Source of the DNA: Algiphilus sp.
Lineage (GTDB): Bacteria > Pseudomonadota > Gammaproteobacteria > Nevskiales > Nevskiaceae
Length of the DNA: 64,000 nucleotides
NCBI RefSeq assembly: GCF_023145115.1
Contig: NZ_JAGLEJ010000016.1
Location: forward strand, 123,628 to 187,627
Direction: 5' to 3'
Below the pieces are notes generated by a model that was given only the letters and a program-made list of their open reading frames with translations, was not told where the DNA came from and searched no databases. Position 1 is the first letter of the stretch; each line of letters starts with the position of its first letter. Both the position numbers and the translations under genes were made by a program. Positions 26,902-34,450 of the stretch are shown piece after piece.

Positions 26902-27771
26902 TCATCCCTGGTGGCGGTGCACCAGCACCGGACACGGGGCGTGCTGCACAACGCGGTCGGCGGTGCTGCCCAGCAGCACGCGGCCGAGCGCCGAGTGACC
27001 GGTTGCGCCGAGCACGATGAGATCGGCGCCGCCGGCTTCCGCCGCGTCGACGATGGTGCGGATGGCGGGCCCGACCCGGACGTCGGTCTCCGGGGTCACT
27101 TCCAGCGGCGTGCGCTCGACGAAGCCGGCGAGCGCGGCGCGGCCCTGCTCCGGATCGGGGTCGCCGATCACCTGCCCCATGTCGTAGGGCGTGCCCATCT
27201 GCGGCTCCATGACGTGCAGCAGCGTCATCGCCGCTCCGTTCATGGCGGCCAGTCGGGCCGCGTGCCGCACGGCGCCGTCGGCGGCTTCGGAGAGGTCGGT
27301 CGCCACCAGGATGCGCTTCGCGGGCGTGGCGCCTGCGCTGTCGCGGCCCACCACGAGGACCGGCGCATCGGCGTGATGCAGCACCTTGAGCACCACGCTG
27401 CCGACGAAGAAGCGCTGCAGCGTGTCCACCTTGTCGGTGCCCATGACGATGAGGTCGGCCGCGTGCTCGCCGGCGTAGGCCAGCACCGCGCCGGCCGGCG
27501 ATTCGTCGGTGCGCACGGCGCGCTCGATGGTCAGCCCGGGCTCGTCCGGAATGGCATCGAGCGATTCGCGGCAGCTCGCCATCACCGAGGCAACGTAGTC
27601 ATCGGCCTCCTTGAGGCCGCGATAGTCCATGTGCAGGGCCGACAGCACGTTGACGTGCAGGATGTGCAGTTCGGCGCCGTGGTCGCGCGCCAGCTGCAGC
27701 GCCGCTTCGCGGGCGCGGGCGGCCTTCGGGGACAGATCGGTGGCCAGCAGGATCTTCTTGTAGACGGCCAT
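26902..27771 (-). CDS. tandem universal stress protein (two UspA domains)
   Basis: Soluble protein of 289 residues made of two UspA domains (about 3-148 and 152-289). Domain 2 has the ATP-binding pattern Gx2Gx9G(S/T): GATGHSALGRVLLGST. Domain 1 has the degenerate GTDKVDTLQRFFVGS, so it may not bind nucleotide. ATG 27771 is preferred over the in-frame ATG 27777: GAGGAG is one base from the latter but about seven bases from the former. An FNR/ANR-like site (27864-27875) about 95 bases upstream suggests induction under low oxygen, a common control for such proteins. Confidence 0.92.
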   Translation of the reverse strand: MAVYKKILLATDLSPKAARAREAALQLARDHGAELHILHVNVLSALHMDYRGLKEADDYVASVMASCRESLDAIPDEPGLTIERAVRTDESPAGAVLAYAGEHAADLIVMGTDKVDTLQRFFVGSVVLKVLHHADAPVLVVGRDSAGATPAKRILVATDLSEAADGAVRHAARLAAMNGAAMTLLHVMEPQMGTPYDMGQVIGDPDPEQGRAALAGFVERTPLEVTPETDVRVGPAIRTIVDAAEAGGADLIVLGATGHSALGRVLLGSTADRVVQHAPCPVLVHRHQG

Positions 27772-27861
27772 TCGCATGCTCCTCTTGTCGGATGTCGCGC
27801 GGCGCGGTCTCGATGCCACCACGCCACCGCGATACTGTCGCCCCGCGGCGCGCCGGGGGGC

Positions 27862-27877
27862 AATGATCTGGATCAGC
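27862..27877 (-). promoter_or_regulatory. FNR/ANR-like binding site upstream of the universal stress gene
   Basis: The dyad TGATCTGGATCA (27864-27875) fits the FNR/ANR core TGAT-N4-ATCA on both arms; the outer bases deviate from TTGAT-N4-ATCAA. It overlaps the stop codon of the upstream desaturase gene and lies about 93 bases before the ATG at 27771. A weak -10-like CAGTAT lies at 27832-27837, about three bases off ideal class II spacing. Confidence 0.45.
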
Positions 27878-28778
27878 CGTCGAGCGGTCCCTGCGCGGGC
27901 CGCACGATGCGCGGCCGGATGGCGAAGCCCTCCTGGATGGCGAGCTCGTGGCGTCGGAGCACCGGCTCCAGCAGCCGCCACGCGCGTCCGTTGTTGTAGA
28001 ACGGCATGGTCGGGAACAGGTGATGCAGCAGGTGGTAGTTCTGGTACTGGAGCAGCGTGTCCATCAGCCACTCGTGACCCTCGCGAATGGTGCTGGCACG
28101 GGTGAAATGGTCCGCCTGCGCGACATCGTGCGGTGCGTGCGGCAGCCAGAAGAAGCTGAAGCCGAGCATCATCTGGATGAGCCGCGACGGCACGAACCAC
28201 AGCATGAGGACCGCCATGCCGTGACCGGCTGCCACCAGCAGCGCGACCACCACCGCGAAGGCCCCCGCCATCCACAGCGAGCGCCCGAGGAAGCGACGGG
28301 CGCGATGATCGCCGTGGCGGGTGACGTACAGCAGGTAGGCCACATCGATGAACGCCCAGCGGAACGGCAGCTGCCACCACGGGCCGCGGAACACCCGGTC
28401 GGGATCGTCCGGCCCGACCGCGAAGCGGTGGTGCTGCACGTGCCCCCAGCGGAACAGTCCGAGGTGTACATAGGGCGCAATGGTGAGGACCGTGATCTGG
28501 CCGATCGCATCGTTGATGGCGGGGCGGTCCGAGACCGCGCGGTGGATGGCATCGTGCGCGACGCTGAACGCGAAGTATCCGAGCAGGCTGTTGAGCAGCG
28601 CGCCGCCCCACAGCGGCAGCGCACCGGTCAGCGCCAGCGCATCGACGGTGACGGTGCCCACCACCACGGCCACCGCCAGCATCAGCGTCGGAACCGCCAC
28701 GCCGCGCACGCGTGACAGTCGCGCCAGCTCGCGGCGCTGCGCGGGGTCGAGGTGCCGGCGGATATCTTCGGGCTTCAT
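27873..28778 (-). CDS. membrane fatty acid desaturase
   Basis: Integral membrane di-iron desaturase/hydroxylase of 301 residues. The three His boxes are visible: AHDAIHR (about 97-103), HVQHHRF (about 132-138) and NYHLLHHLFP (about 258-267), with hydrophobic stretches LMLAVAVVVGTVTVDALAL and AFAVVVALLVAAGHGMAVLML between. It should insert a double bond in membrane acyl chains, needing ferredoxin or another electron donor not encoded here. Ribosome site GGAGGAG precedes ATG 28778. It lies 26 bases downstream of a TetR gene, presumably its repressor, like the DesT-desaturase pairing of Pseudomonas. Confidence 0.88.
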   Translation of the reverse strand: MKPEDIRRHLDPAQRRELARLSRVRGVAVPTLMLAVAVVVGTVTVDALALTGALPLWGGALLNSLLGYFAFSVAHDAIHRAVSDRPAINDAIGQITVLTIAPYVHLGLFRWGHVQHHRFAVGPDDPDRVFRGPWWQLPFRWAFIDVAYLLYVTRHGDHRARRFLGRSLWMAGAFAVVVALLVAAGHGMAVLMLWFVPSRLIQMMLGFSFFWLPHAPHDVAQADHFTRASTIREGHEWLMDTLLQYQNYHLLHHLFPTMPFYNNGRAWRLLEPVLRRHELAIQEGFAIRPRIVRPAQGPLDG

Positions 28779-28804
28779 GGGCGTCTCCTCCCGTGATGCA
28801 GCCG

Positions 28805-29413
28805 CTATCCGGCAGCGCTCGTGCCACCGGCGATGAGGCGGTCGATGATCGGATCGACGAGCTCGTCGAGCGCGCATCCGTGGACCAGCTGACGCGCGGT
28901 GTAGAGCATCATCAGCCCGTGCAGGTTGATCCAGAAGGCGTGCGCGATCAGCCGCGGATCGCCGAGCAGCTCGCCGGCTTCGACGTAGAAGGCGATGGCC
29001 GCGACCGCATGCTCGAACATGTCCTGGCGCGCGGCCAGCAGCTCCGGATAGCGGTCGGGCGGCGGCTGCTCGGTGCTGAACATCAGCACGTAGTCGCCGG
29101 TGTGCTCCTCCGCGAAGGCCACGTAGGCGTGCGCGATGGAGTGGAAATGCGCGAACATGCCGGCATCGGTGATCTCGCGCGCGCGCACGAAGGCGTCGAA
29201 GCGCAGGAAGCAGTCCCGCCGCGCATGGGCCAGCAGCGCATCCTTGTCCGGGAAATAGCGGTAGATGAGGGTATGGCTGACCCCGACGCGCTCGGCGACG
29301 CGACGGAAGCTGATCGCGTCCAGTCCGCGCTCGCGATAGATCGCCAGCGTGGCCTCGGCCAGGCGGCCGCGCATGGCGGAGAGCATCTTGTCGTCGAGTG
29401 CCGGTCGTCCCAT
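28805..29413 (-). CDS. TetR family transcriptional regulator
   Basis: Regulator of 202 residues. The N-terminal helix-turn-helix (about residues 17-62) reads LAEATLAIYRERGLDAIS, FRRVAERVGVSHTLIYRYF and PDKDALLAHA, a typical TetR DNA-binding domain; the helical C-terminal part would bind an effector, perhaps an acyl-CoA given the desaturase downstream. The first ATG (29413) has no ribosome site, and the best promoter (29421-29448) would start the transcript one to three bases before it, so the mRNA may be leaderless. Probably autoregulated through the AT-rich repeat covering that promoter. Confidence 0.9.
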   Translation of the reverse strand: MGRPALDDKMLSAMRGRLAEATLAIYRERGLDAISFRRVAERVGVSHTLIYRYFPDKDALLAHARRDCFLRFDAFVRAREITDAGMFAHFHSIAHAYVAFAEEHTGDYVLMFSTEQPPPDRYPELLAARQDMFEHAVAAIAFYVEAGELLGDPRLIAHAFWINLHGLMMLYTARQLVHGCALDELVDPIIDRLIAGGTSAAG

Positions 29414-29448
29414 GGTGTTTATTTAACAACGTTCAATTAACATGTCAA
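29414..29448 (-). promoter_or_regulatory. promoter and putative operator of the tetR-desaturase operon
   Basis: Minus-strand -35 TTGACA (29448-29443, perfect) and -10 TTAAAT (29426-29421) are separated by 16 bp. The region is strikingly AT-rich and contains two similar 11-mers, GTTTATTTAAC (29417-29427) and GTTCAATTAAC (29431-29441; 9 of 11 identical), covering the -10 and spacer, a suitable place for autorepression by TetR. The predicted start point abuts the ATG at 29413. Confidence 0.55.
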
Positions 29449-29590
29449 CCGACGCCGTTCAGCGGCGATCGGCGCGACTCCCGCACACTGGTCGCAGCGG
29501 CCCGGCAACCCGGCCGCATTCCGTGATGCCGTGTCCGCCATCCATGAGCCACTTCCCGCCATCCGCCAACGCCACCGACCGGGCAACGCC

Positions 29591-31033
29591 ATGACCGGAA
29601 CCGACGCCGGCCCGCCGCGCCGCATGGGGCCGGTACTCTTCTTCCGCGGCTACGCCGACGGCGGGATCGCGCTCGCCGTGCTCGCAGCGACACCGTGCGG
29701 GACGCCGGCACCGCAGCTGGAAACGCGCGACGGCGCGATCACGGCGGAGCCGCTGGCGGCGGCAGCGGACCGGCAGCTGTGGCGCTACCGCTTCACCCTG
29801 CCCGCCACCCGCGACGCGGCCTATCGCTTCGACGGCGAGGCCTTCGCGGTCAGCGCGTGCCTGGATCACGATCTGCGCATCGCCTTCGTGTCCTGCAACG
29901 GCCGCGAGCACGGCGACGCGGAACGCGACCCGCACGAGCGCAATGCGCTCTGGCGCCATCTGGCCGACGCGAACGACGCGCGGCCGGTGCAACTGCTGCT
30001 CAACGGCGGCGACCAGCTCTACGCCGACGAGATGCTCGACGTCCACCCGCTGGTGCGCGAGTGGCGCGACGACGGCGACATCACCGACCCCGATGCCGAC
30101 ACCATGGCCGTCATCACCGAACGGCTGCGCGCGGCGCTGTTCACGCGCTATCTGGCGCTCTACGCGCAGGAGGGTCCGGCGCGCGTGACGGCGCGCGTGC
30201 CGTCCCTGTGCATCTGGGACGACCACGACATCTGCGACGGCTGGGGCTCGCTCTACCCGCGCCAGCTCGACGCCGCCATCGGCCGTGCGGTATTCGTGGT
30301 CGCGCGCGAGGCCTATCTCCTCTTCCAGCACGCCTGCGCGCCCGACGAGGTCCCGCCGCTGTGCCCGGACCGCAGCGGCACCTCGCTGAGCTGGTGTGCG
30401 CGCCTGCCGGGTCTCGCGGTGATGGCGCCGGACCTGCGTTCGGAGCGACGGCCGGATCGCGTCATGGGGCCGGCCGGGCACGCCTTCCTCGCGGATGCGG
30501 CGGCGGCATCGGACGAGGCCCGCGTGCTGGTGCTGTCCAGTGTGCCGGCGCTGGGGCCGCGCCTGTCGTGGGTGGAGGGCGCGATGCGCCTCATTCCCCA
30601 TGCCCAGAAGTACGAGGACGACCTGCGCGATCAGTGGCAGAGCCGTGCACATCGCGACGAGTGGTGCCACTTCCTGCGCACGATGCTGAGCATGCACGAG
30701 CGCCCCCGCACCCGGGTGACGCTGCTGTCCGGCGAGATCCATCTGGCCACGCGCGGCGCCATGTACGGCGCCCGCGATGCCATGCACCAGCTGGTCGCAT
30801 CGGGCATCGCGCACCCGCCACCGCCGCAGGCCTACGCGCGCGGGCTGGGGCTGCTGGCGGCGCTCGGCGAATCGCCGCTGCCGGAGCACCCCATCCGGCT
30901 GCACCCGCTACCCGGGCAGCGCGCGGTCTATACCGCGCAGCGCAACTACCTCATGCTGGAGCGGCGCCACAACCGCTGGCGCGCCTGGTGGGAACTGGAG
31001 CGCGACGGACCGACCCCGGCCCTGGCGCTCTGA
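29591..31033 (+). CDS. PhoD-like metallophosphatase family protein
   Basis: Cytoplasmic protein of 480 residues related to PhoD-type alkaline phosphatase/phosphodiesterases. Metal-binding motifs are LRIAFVSCNG (family SCxG variant), LNGGDQLYADE (the GDQxY motif), CIWDDHDICDGWGS (DDHD) and LLSGEIHLATRG (GExH). There is no signal peptide, unlike PhoD itself. The substrate may be a nucleotide or phosphodiester, and the family member is otherwise uncharacterised. ATG 29591 (MTGTDAGPPRRMGPVLFFRG) is used; GTG 29531 would add 20 residues of poor quality. Divergent from TetR. Confidence 0.82.
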   Translation: MTGTDAGPPRRMGPVLFFRGYADGGIALAVLAATPCGTPAPQLETRDGAITAEPLAAAADRQLWRYRFTLPATRDAAYRFDGEAFAVSACLDHDLRIAFVSCNGREHGDAERDPHERNALWRHLADANDARPVQLLLNGGDQLYADEMLDVHPLVREWRDDGDITDPDADTMAVITERLRAALFTRYLALYAQEGPARVTARVPSLCIWDDHDICDGWGSLYPRQLDAAIGRAVFVVAREAYLLFQHACAPDEVPPLCPDRSGTSLSWCARLPGLAVMAPDLRSERRPDRVMGPAGHAFLADAAAASDEARVLVLSSVPALGPRLSWVEGAMRLIPHAQKYEDDLRDQWQSRAHRDEWCHFLRTMLSMHERPRTRVTLLSGEIHLATRGAMYGARDAMHQLVASGIAHPPPPQAYARGLGLLAALGESPLPEHPIRLHPLPGQRAVYTAQRNYLMLERRHNRWRAWWELERDGPTPALAL

Positions 31034-31038
31034 GCCGG

Positions 31039-31584
31039 TCAGTCACCGCCACCGATACCCCTGCCGTCCGGCTCGACGGGCTGCCCCTGCCGGCACTGCG
31101 CGCGCGCCGCCGCAACCGCCTCGGCAAAGGCCTGGGTGGAAACCGGATGCGCGTCGATCCGGTTCTCGCCGCGGGCGTAGCCGATGTCGGGGCTGTCGCC
31201 GATGGCCGTGAGCAGATCCGCGATGTCGCCGTCCGACTGCAGCAGCCCGCGATCGGGGTGCGCAATCATCGCGATCGCGCGGGCCTCGGCACCATTCGAG
31301 AAGCCGATTCGCAACCGGTAGCGCGCGCCGTCCTCCAGACCGGCCACGCCCGCATCCAGCAACTCGAGGCGCTCGGCGATGCCGTCGGCGCGCGTGGTGC
31401 AGAAGTAGCGCAGGCGCATCCCCTGCGCCGGCGCGATCTGCTCGGCGCTGGCAGCGCGCGCGCCGTGATGCAGCACACGCCAGTTGCCGTGCATCTCACC
31501 GCGCTGCGCCGCGTCCGCGGCCATGCCGACGGTCAGCGCCAGCAGGGCAAGAAGCCCGACGATCGATTGCATGCCCGATTGCAT
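31039..31584 (-). CDS. secreted protein of unknown function
   Basis: Predicted periplasmic protein of 181 residues. A signal peptide (SIVGLLALLALTVGMAADA) is followed by a domain with LRYFCTTRADGIAERLELLDAG, RIGFSNGAEARAIAMIAHPDRG and a single later Cys (ARAQC) that could pair with the first. I do not recognise a family. ATG 31584 is used (GGGAG eight bases upstream); ATG 31572 is an alternative that keeps the signal peptide. Its stop lies five bases from the convergent PhoD-like gene. Confidence 0.7.
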   Translation of the reverse strand: MQSGMQSIVGLLALLALTVGMAADAAQRGEMHGNWRVLHHGARAASAEQIAPAQGMRLRYFCTTRADGIAERLELLDAGVAGLEDGARYRLRIGFSNGAEARAIAMIAHPDRGLLQSDGDIADLLTAIGDSPDIGYARGENRIDAHPVSTQAFAEAVAAARAQCRQGQPVEPDGRGIGGGD

Positions 31585-31716
31585 AACCCTGGCTCCCGAA
31601 TACGGTTCCGGCCGATACCCTAAGCCCATCCACCGGCACGCTTCCACCGCCGAGCGCTAGGCAGGGGCGACGGGGCTGCGGTTTAATCGGGCACCGTTCG
31701 CACTTCGGAACGCCGC

Positions 31717-32547
31717 ATGGCACCGCCGCTCCGCCCGCTGCACGCCCAGCTCCAGGATGGCCTCGTGGGCGAACTGACGCGCGCGGCGACGCACTGCGCG
31801 CGCGACGTGCACGATGCGCGCAAGTGCTGCAAGAAGCTGCGCGGCGTGCTGCGCCTGCTCCGCAAGCCGCTCGGCACGCGCTACGGCGAGGCCAATCGCG
31901 CGGTGCGCGACGCGGCGCGCCTGCTGGCCGGCCGACGCGAGCACCAGGTGGCCGTATCGCTGTGCGCGACGCTGGAAGCGCGATTCCCGGACAGCGGCTG
32001 GCAACGCTTGGCCGACGGACTGGACCGGCCGGCGGAAGATGGAGACGAGCATGCCGGCGACCGGGCGCGCACCCTGCTCGACGCGCTGCGCGCGGATCTC
32101 GAGGCCGAGCCGCTGCCGCCGCTGACTCCGGAAGACCTGGCCGAGGGCCTGCTCGAAGGCTACCGGCGCGCGCGCAGGGGTTTGCGCAACGCGCAGGCGC
32201 ATCCGGCCCATCCGGCAGCCCTCCACGAATGGCGCAAGGACGCCAAGTACCACATGCACCAGGTGGCGTTGCTGGCGCCGCTGTGGCCCGCGCTCAAGTC
32301 GCGGCGCAAGCGGCTGGCGCGCCTCTGCGACGCGCTGGGCGACCATCACGACCGACACGATCTGGCGCTGCGGATGGCGGCCATGCGCGGCGGCCCCGCG
32401 GCCGGTGAGCGCAGCCTGCTGCACGCCCAGCTCCAGCGCGAGCAGGAACGGCTGGCGGCACGCGCACTGCGCCAGGGCGAACGCTGCTTCTCGCGCGGCG
32501 CGCGGACGTGGTGGCGCGAGACGGTGGCGGGACCCGTGTACCGCTGA
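31717..32547 (+). CDS. CHAD domain protein
   Basis: Soluble all-helical CHAD protein of 276 residues. CHAD domains bind inorganic polyphosphate through rows of basic residues on helices; here these are HDARKCCKKLRGVLRLLRKP (about residues 32-51), HEWRKDAKYHMHQ (about 169-181) and LKSRRKRLARLCDALGDHHDRHDL (about 191-214). There is no CYTH or adenylate-cyclase-like domain fused to it and no polyphosphate kinase nearby, so its role is probably polyphosphate-linked localisation or regulation. It is a stand-alone gene. Confidence 0.88.
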   Translation: MAPPLRPLHAQLQDGLVGELTRAATHCARDVHDARKCCKKLRGVLRLLRKPLGTRYGEANRAVRDAARLLAGRREHQVAVSLCATLEARFPDSGWQRLADGLDRPAEDGDEHAGDRARTLLDALRADLEAEPLPPLTPEDLAEGLLEGYRRARRGLRNAQAHPAHPAALHEWRKDAKYHMHQVALLAPLWPALKSRRKRLARLCDALGDHHDRHDLALRMAAMRGGPAAGERSLLHAQLQREQERLAARALRQGERCFSRGARTWWRETVAGPVYR

Positions 32548-32568
32548 CGCCGGGCGGCGACGACCGGC

Positions 32569-32940
32569 TCAGTCGACGCCGCGGCGCTGCCGGATCTCGT
32601 CGGCCGCCGTGACAGCGGCGCGGTAGTGGGCGATCAGCTCCTGGATATCGCCGGCGCTCAGCGCGCGGTAGGCGGTCGCGCGGATCTCGAGCTCGCTGCG
32701 CCCGGCCGCACAGTCCGCGAGCACGCGCAGCGCCTGCAGTCGCGCCTGACCGCCCGGCCCGCGCCGGTCGAAGAAGGCGCCGAAGGCCAGCGCGATGGCC
32801 TCCCAGACCGCGAGCTCGCACTCGGGATCCTGGCGCGCCGCAAGCTCGGCCATCCAGGCATCCTGGCTCTGCGCACGCACGTCGGCGAGCGCCTGTCGCA
32901 CCGCGGCAACACGCCTGGCAAAGCCATCCGACGGGATCAT
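32569..32940 (-). CDS. conserved-looking hypothetical protein
   Basis: Soluble, probably all-helical protein of 123 residues, rich in Ala, Arg, Glu and Asp. Recognisable landmarks are RRVAAVRQALADVRAQSQDAW, ECELAVWEAIALAFGAFF and SAGDIQELIAHYRAAV. I do not recognise the family. Codon use and third-position GC match its neighbours, and the ATG (32940) is followed by a sensible protein, so I regard it as real. It faces the CHAD gene (21 bases between stops), and may be read from the same promoter as the SRPBCC gene upstream (79-base gap). Confidence 0.6.
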   Translation of the reverse strand: MIPSDGFARRVAAVRQALADVRAQSQDAWMAELAARQDPECELAVWEAIALAFGAFFDRRGPGGQARLQALRVLADCAAGRSELEIRATAYRALSAGDIQELIAHYRAAVTAADEIRQRRGVD

Positions 32941-33019
32941 GGTCGTTCCGGGATCAGGAGAAGCAATGCGACCACGATAGCGGGTCGCGCGCCGCGCGCA
33001 AGTGCCGGGCAGTGCGGGT

Positions 33020-33514
33020 TCAGGCCACGTCGTCGCCGATCTCGGGCCCGCGGCCGCCGAACGCCCGCACCAGCACCGCGTGCCGGTGGCGGAACAGGGT
33101 GCGCACCAGCGGCACCGCCGGTATCGCCGCGATGCGCGGCCGGAAGCGCAGACGGTCGACGAGGATCACGCCGGGGGCATCGGGACGGTCGTCGATGCGG
33201 CGCTCGTGGTGCCAGAACGCCATCGACCCCATCGGTGATTCCTCGACGAAGCCGTTGCCGGGCGTGAGCGCGATCAGCGTGAGGTCGGAGTAGTCCACCG
33301 GCACCACGCCGCCGAGGAGGATCACGCTGCGGAACAGGCGCTCGCCGGGTACCACCTGCACATCGTCCAGGCGGCGGATGCCGCGCGGCACGGTCATCCG
33401 CATCAGCGGCATGAGCTCGCGGGTGATGCCGTCGAACCCGGTGATCCACTGCCAGACCGCGTTGCGCCCCGCGTCGAGCCGCGAGCGCAGCACCAGCGCG
33501 TGCGTCCGGCTCAC
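33020..33514 (-). CDS. SRPBCC-like protein
   Basis: Protein of 164 residues resembling START/SRPBCC ligand-binding proteins: an N-terminal helix with paired residues (LDAGRNAVWQWITGFDGITREL), beta-rich middle (RLFRSVILLGGVVPVDYSDLTLIALTP) and a basic helix (LVRTLFRHRHAVLVRAFGG). The start is GTG 33514, whose GTGA overlaps the stop of the crotonase gene; no other start precedes the domain. It is the last gene of the leftward LysR-led operon (LysR, serine hydrolase, crotonase, this). It likely binds a hydrophobic intermediate or acts as a small cyclase/hydrolase; this is inference. Confidence 0.75.
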   Translation of the reverse strand: MSRTHALVLRSRLDAGRNAVWQWITGFDGITRELMPLMRMTVPRGIRRLDDVQVVPGERLFRSVILLGGVVPVDYSDLTLIALTPGNGFVEESPMGSMAFWHHERRIDDRPDAPGVILVDRLRFRPRIAAIPAVPLVRTLFRHRHAVLVRAFGGRGPEIGDDVA

Positions 33515-34419
33515 GCCCAGTCGGGCCGGGGCGGCACGACGTTCTCCGGATCCGGCTGCTGCTCCGGCGGGGCCTGGGTGTAGTCGCCGAAGGGGCCGTC
33601 GCGCTGCGCCACGGCCGCGCGCACCCCGTCGCCGCCGGCACGGTCGATGAAGGCATGCGCATCCGGCGTGTTGCGCATGAGGCCGTCGAGGATCGGCCCC
33701 AGCGTCTGGGTACCGGCCAGCCCCATGTTCTCGTAGGCCTGATTGACCACCAGCTTCATGGCCGCGAGCTGGGAGGCGGGAATGGATGCCAGCTGCTGCG
33801 CCTGCGCGTGGACGGCATCCTCGAGGGCGGCAAAGGGCACGGCGCGGTTGATCAGGCCGATGTCGGCGGCCTCCCGGCCGGAGAGCGGCTTGCCGGTCAG
33901 GGCGTATTCCTTGGCGCGGGTCAGCCCCAGGCGGTACAGCCACATGCCGGACAGATAGGCCCCCCACATGCGCGCGTAGGGCGTGCCGATGCGCGCGTCC
34001 TCGGAGGCGATGACGAGATCGGCGCACAGCGCCGTGTCGCTGCCGCCGCCGACGCACCAGCCGTGCACCTGGGCGATCACCGGCTTGGGGGAGCGCCACA
34101 TGCTCATGAACTTCTGCGTGGGCGCCAGCTGCGGGGCGGTGGCGAAGGCGAAATCCTTGCCCGGATCCCAGCGTCCGTCGGTGGTGATGTAGCGATCCCA
34201 GTGCTCGAAGCCGCCGCCGAAGTCGTAGCCGGCGCAGAAAGCACGGCCGGCCCCGCGCAGGACGATGACCCTGATCGCATCGTCGTGCACCGCCTCGTTG
34301 ATCGCGGCCTCGAACTCGTCCGGCATCGGCGGCACGATGGTGTTGAGCCGATCGGGGCGGTTGAGGGTGATGCTGGCGATGGCGCCGTGGGTGTCGTAGA
34401 GCAGCGTGGACGGACTCAT
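33511..34419 (-). CDS. enoyl-CoA hydratase/isomerase (crotonase) family protein
   Basis: Crotonase-fold enzyme of 302 residues acting on an acyl-CoA thioester. The CoA-binding and oxyanion motifs are RAFCAGYDFGGG (about residues 60-71) and VHGWCVGGGSDTALCADLVIA (about 118-138). At the usual acid/base positions the pattern is DTALCADL rather than the E-x-x-x-A-x-D of hydratases, and the second catalytic loop reads ARIGTPYARMWGAYL, so the reaction may not be simple hydration. An insert with FEHWDRYITTDGRWDPG is unusual for short crotonases. Third gene of the leftward operon, 31 bases after the serine hydrolase. Confidence 0.85.
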   Translation of the reverse strand: MSPSTLLYDTHGAIASITLNRPDRLNTIVPPMPDEFEAAINEAVHDDAIRVIVLRGAGRAFCAGYDFGGGFEHWDRYITTDGRWDPGKDFAFATAPQLAPTQKFMSMWRSPKPVIAQVHGWCVGGGSDTALCADLVIASEDARIGTPYARMWGAYLSGMWLYRLGLTRAKEYALTGKPLSGREAADIGLINRAVPFAALEDAVHAQAQQLASIPASQLAAMKLVVNQAYENMGLAGTQTLGPILDGLMRNTPDAHAFIDRAGGDGVRAAVAQRDGPFGDYTQAPPEQQPDPENVVPPRPDWA

Positions 34420-34450
34420 GGCGATCTCCTGCGCCGTCGGTGCGCCGCGC

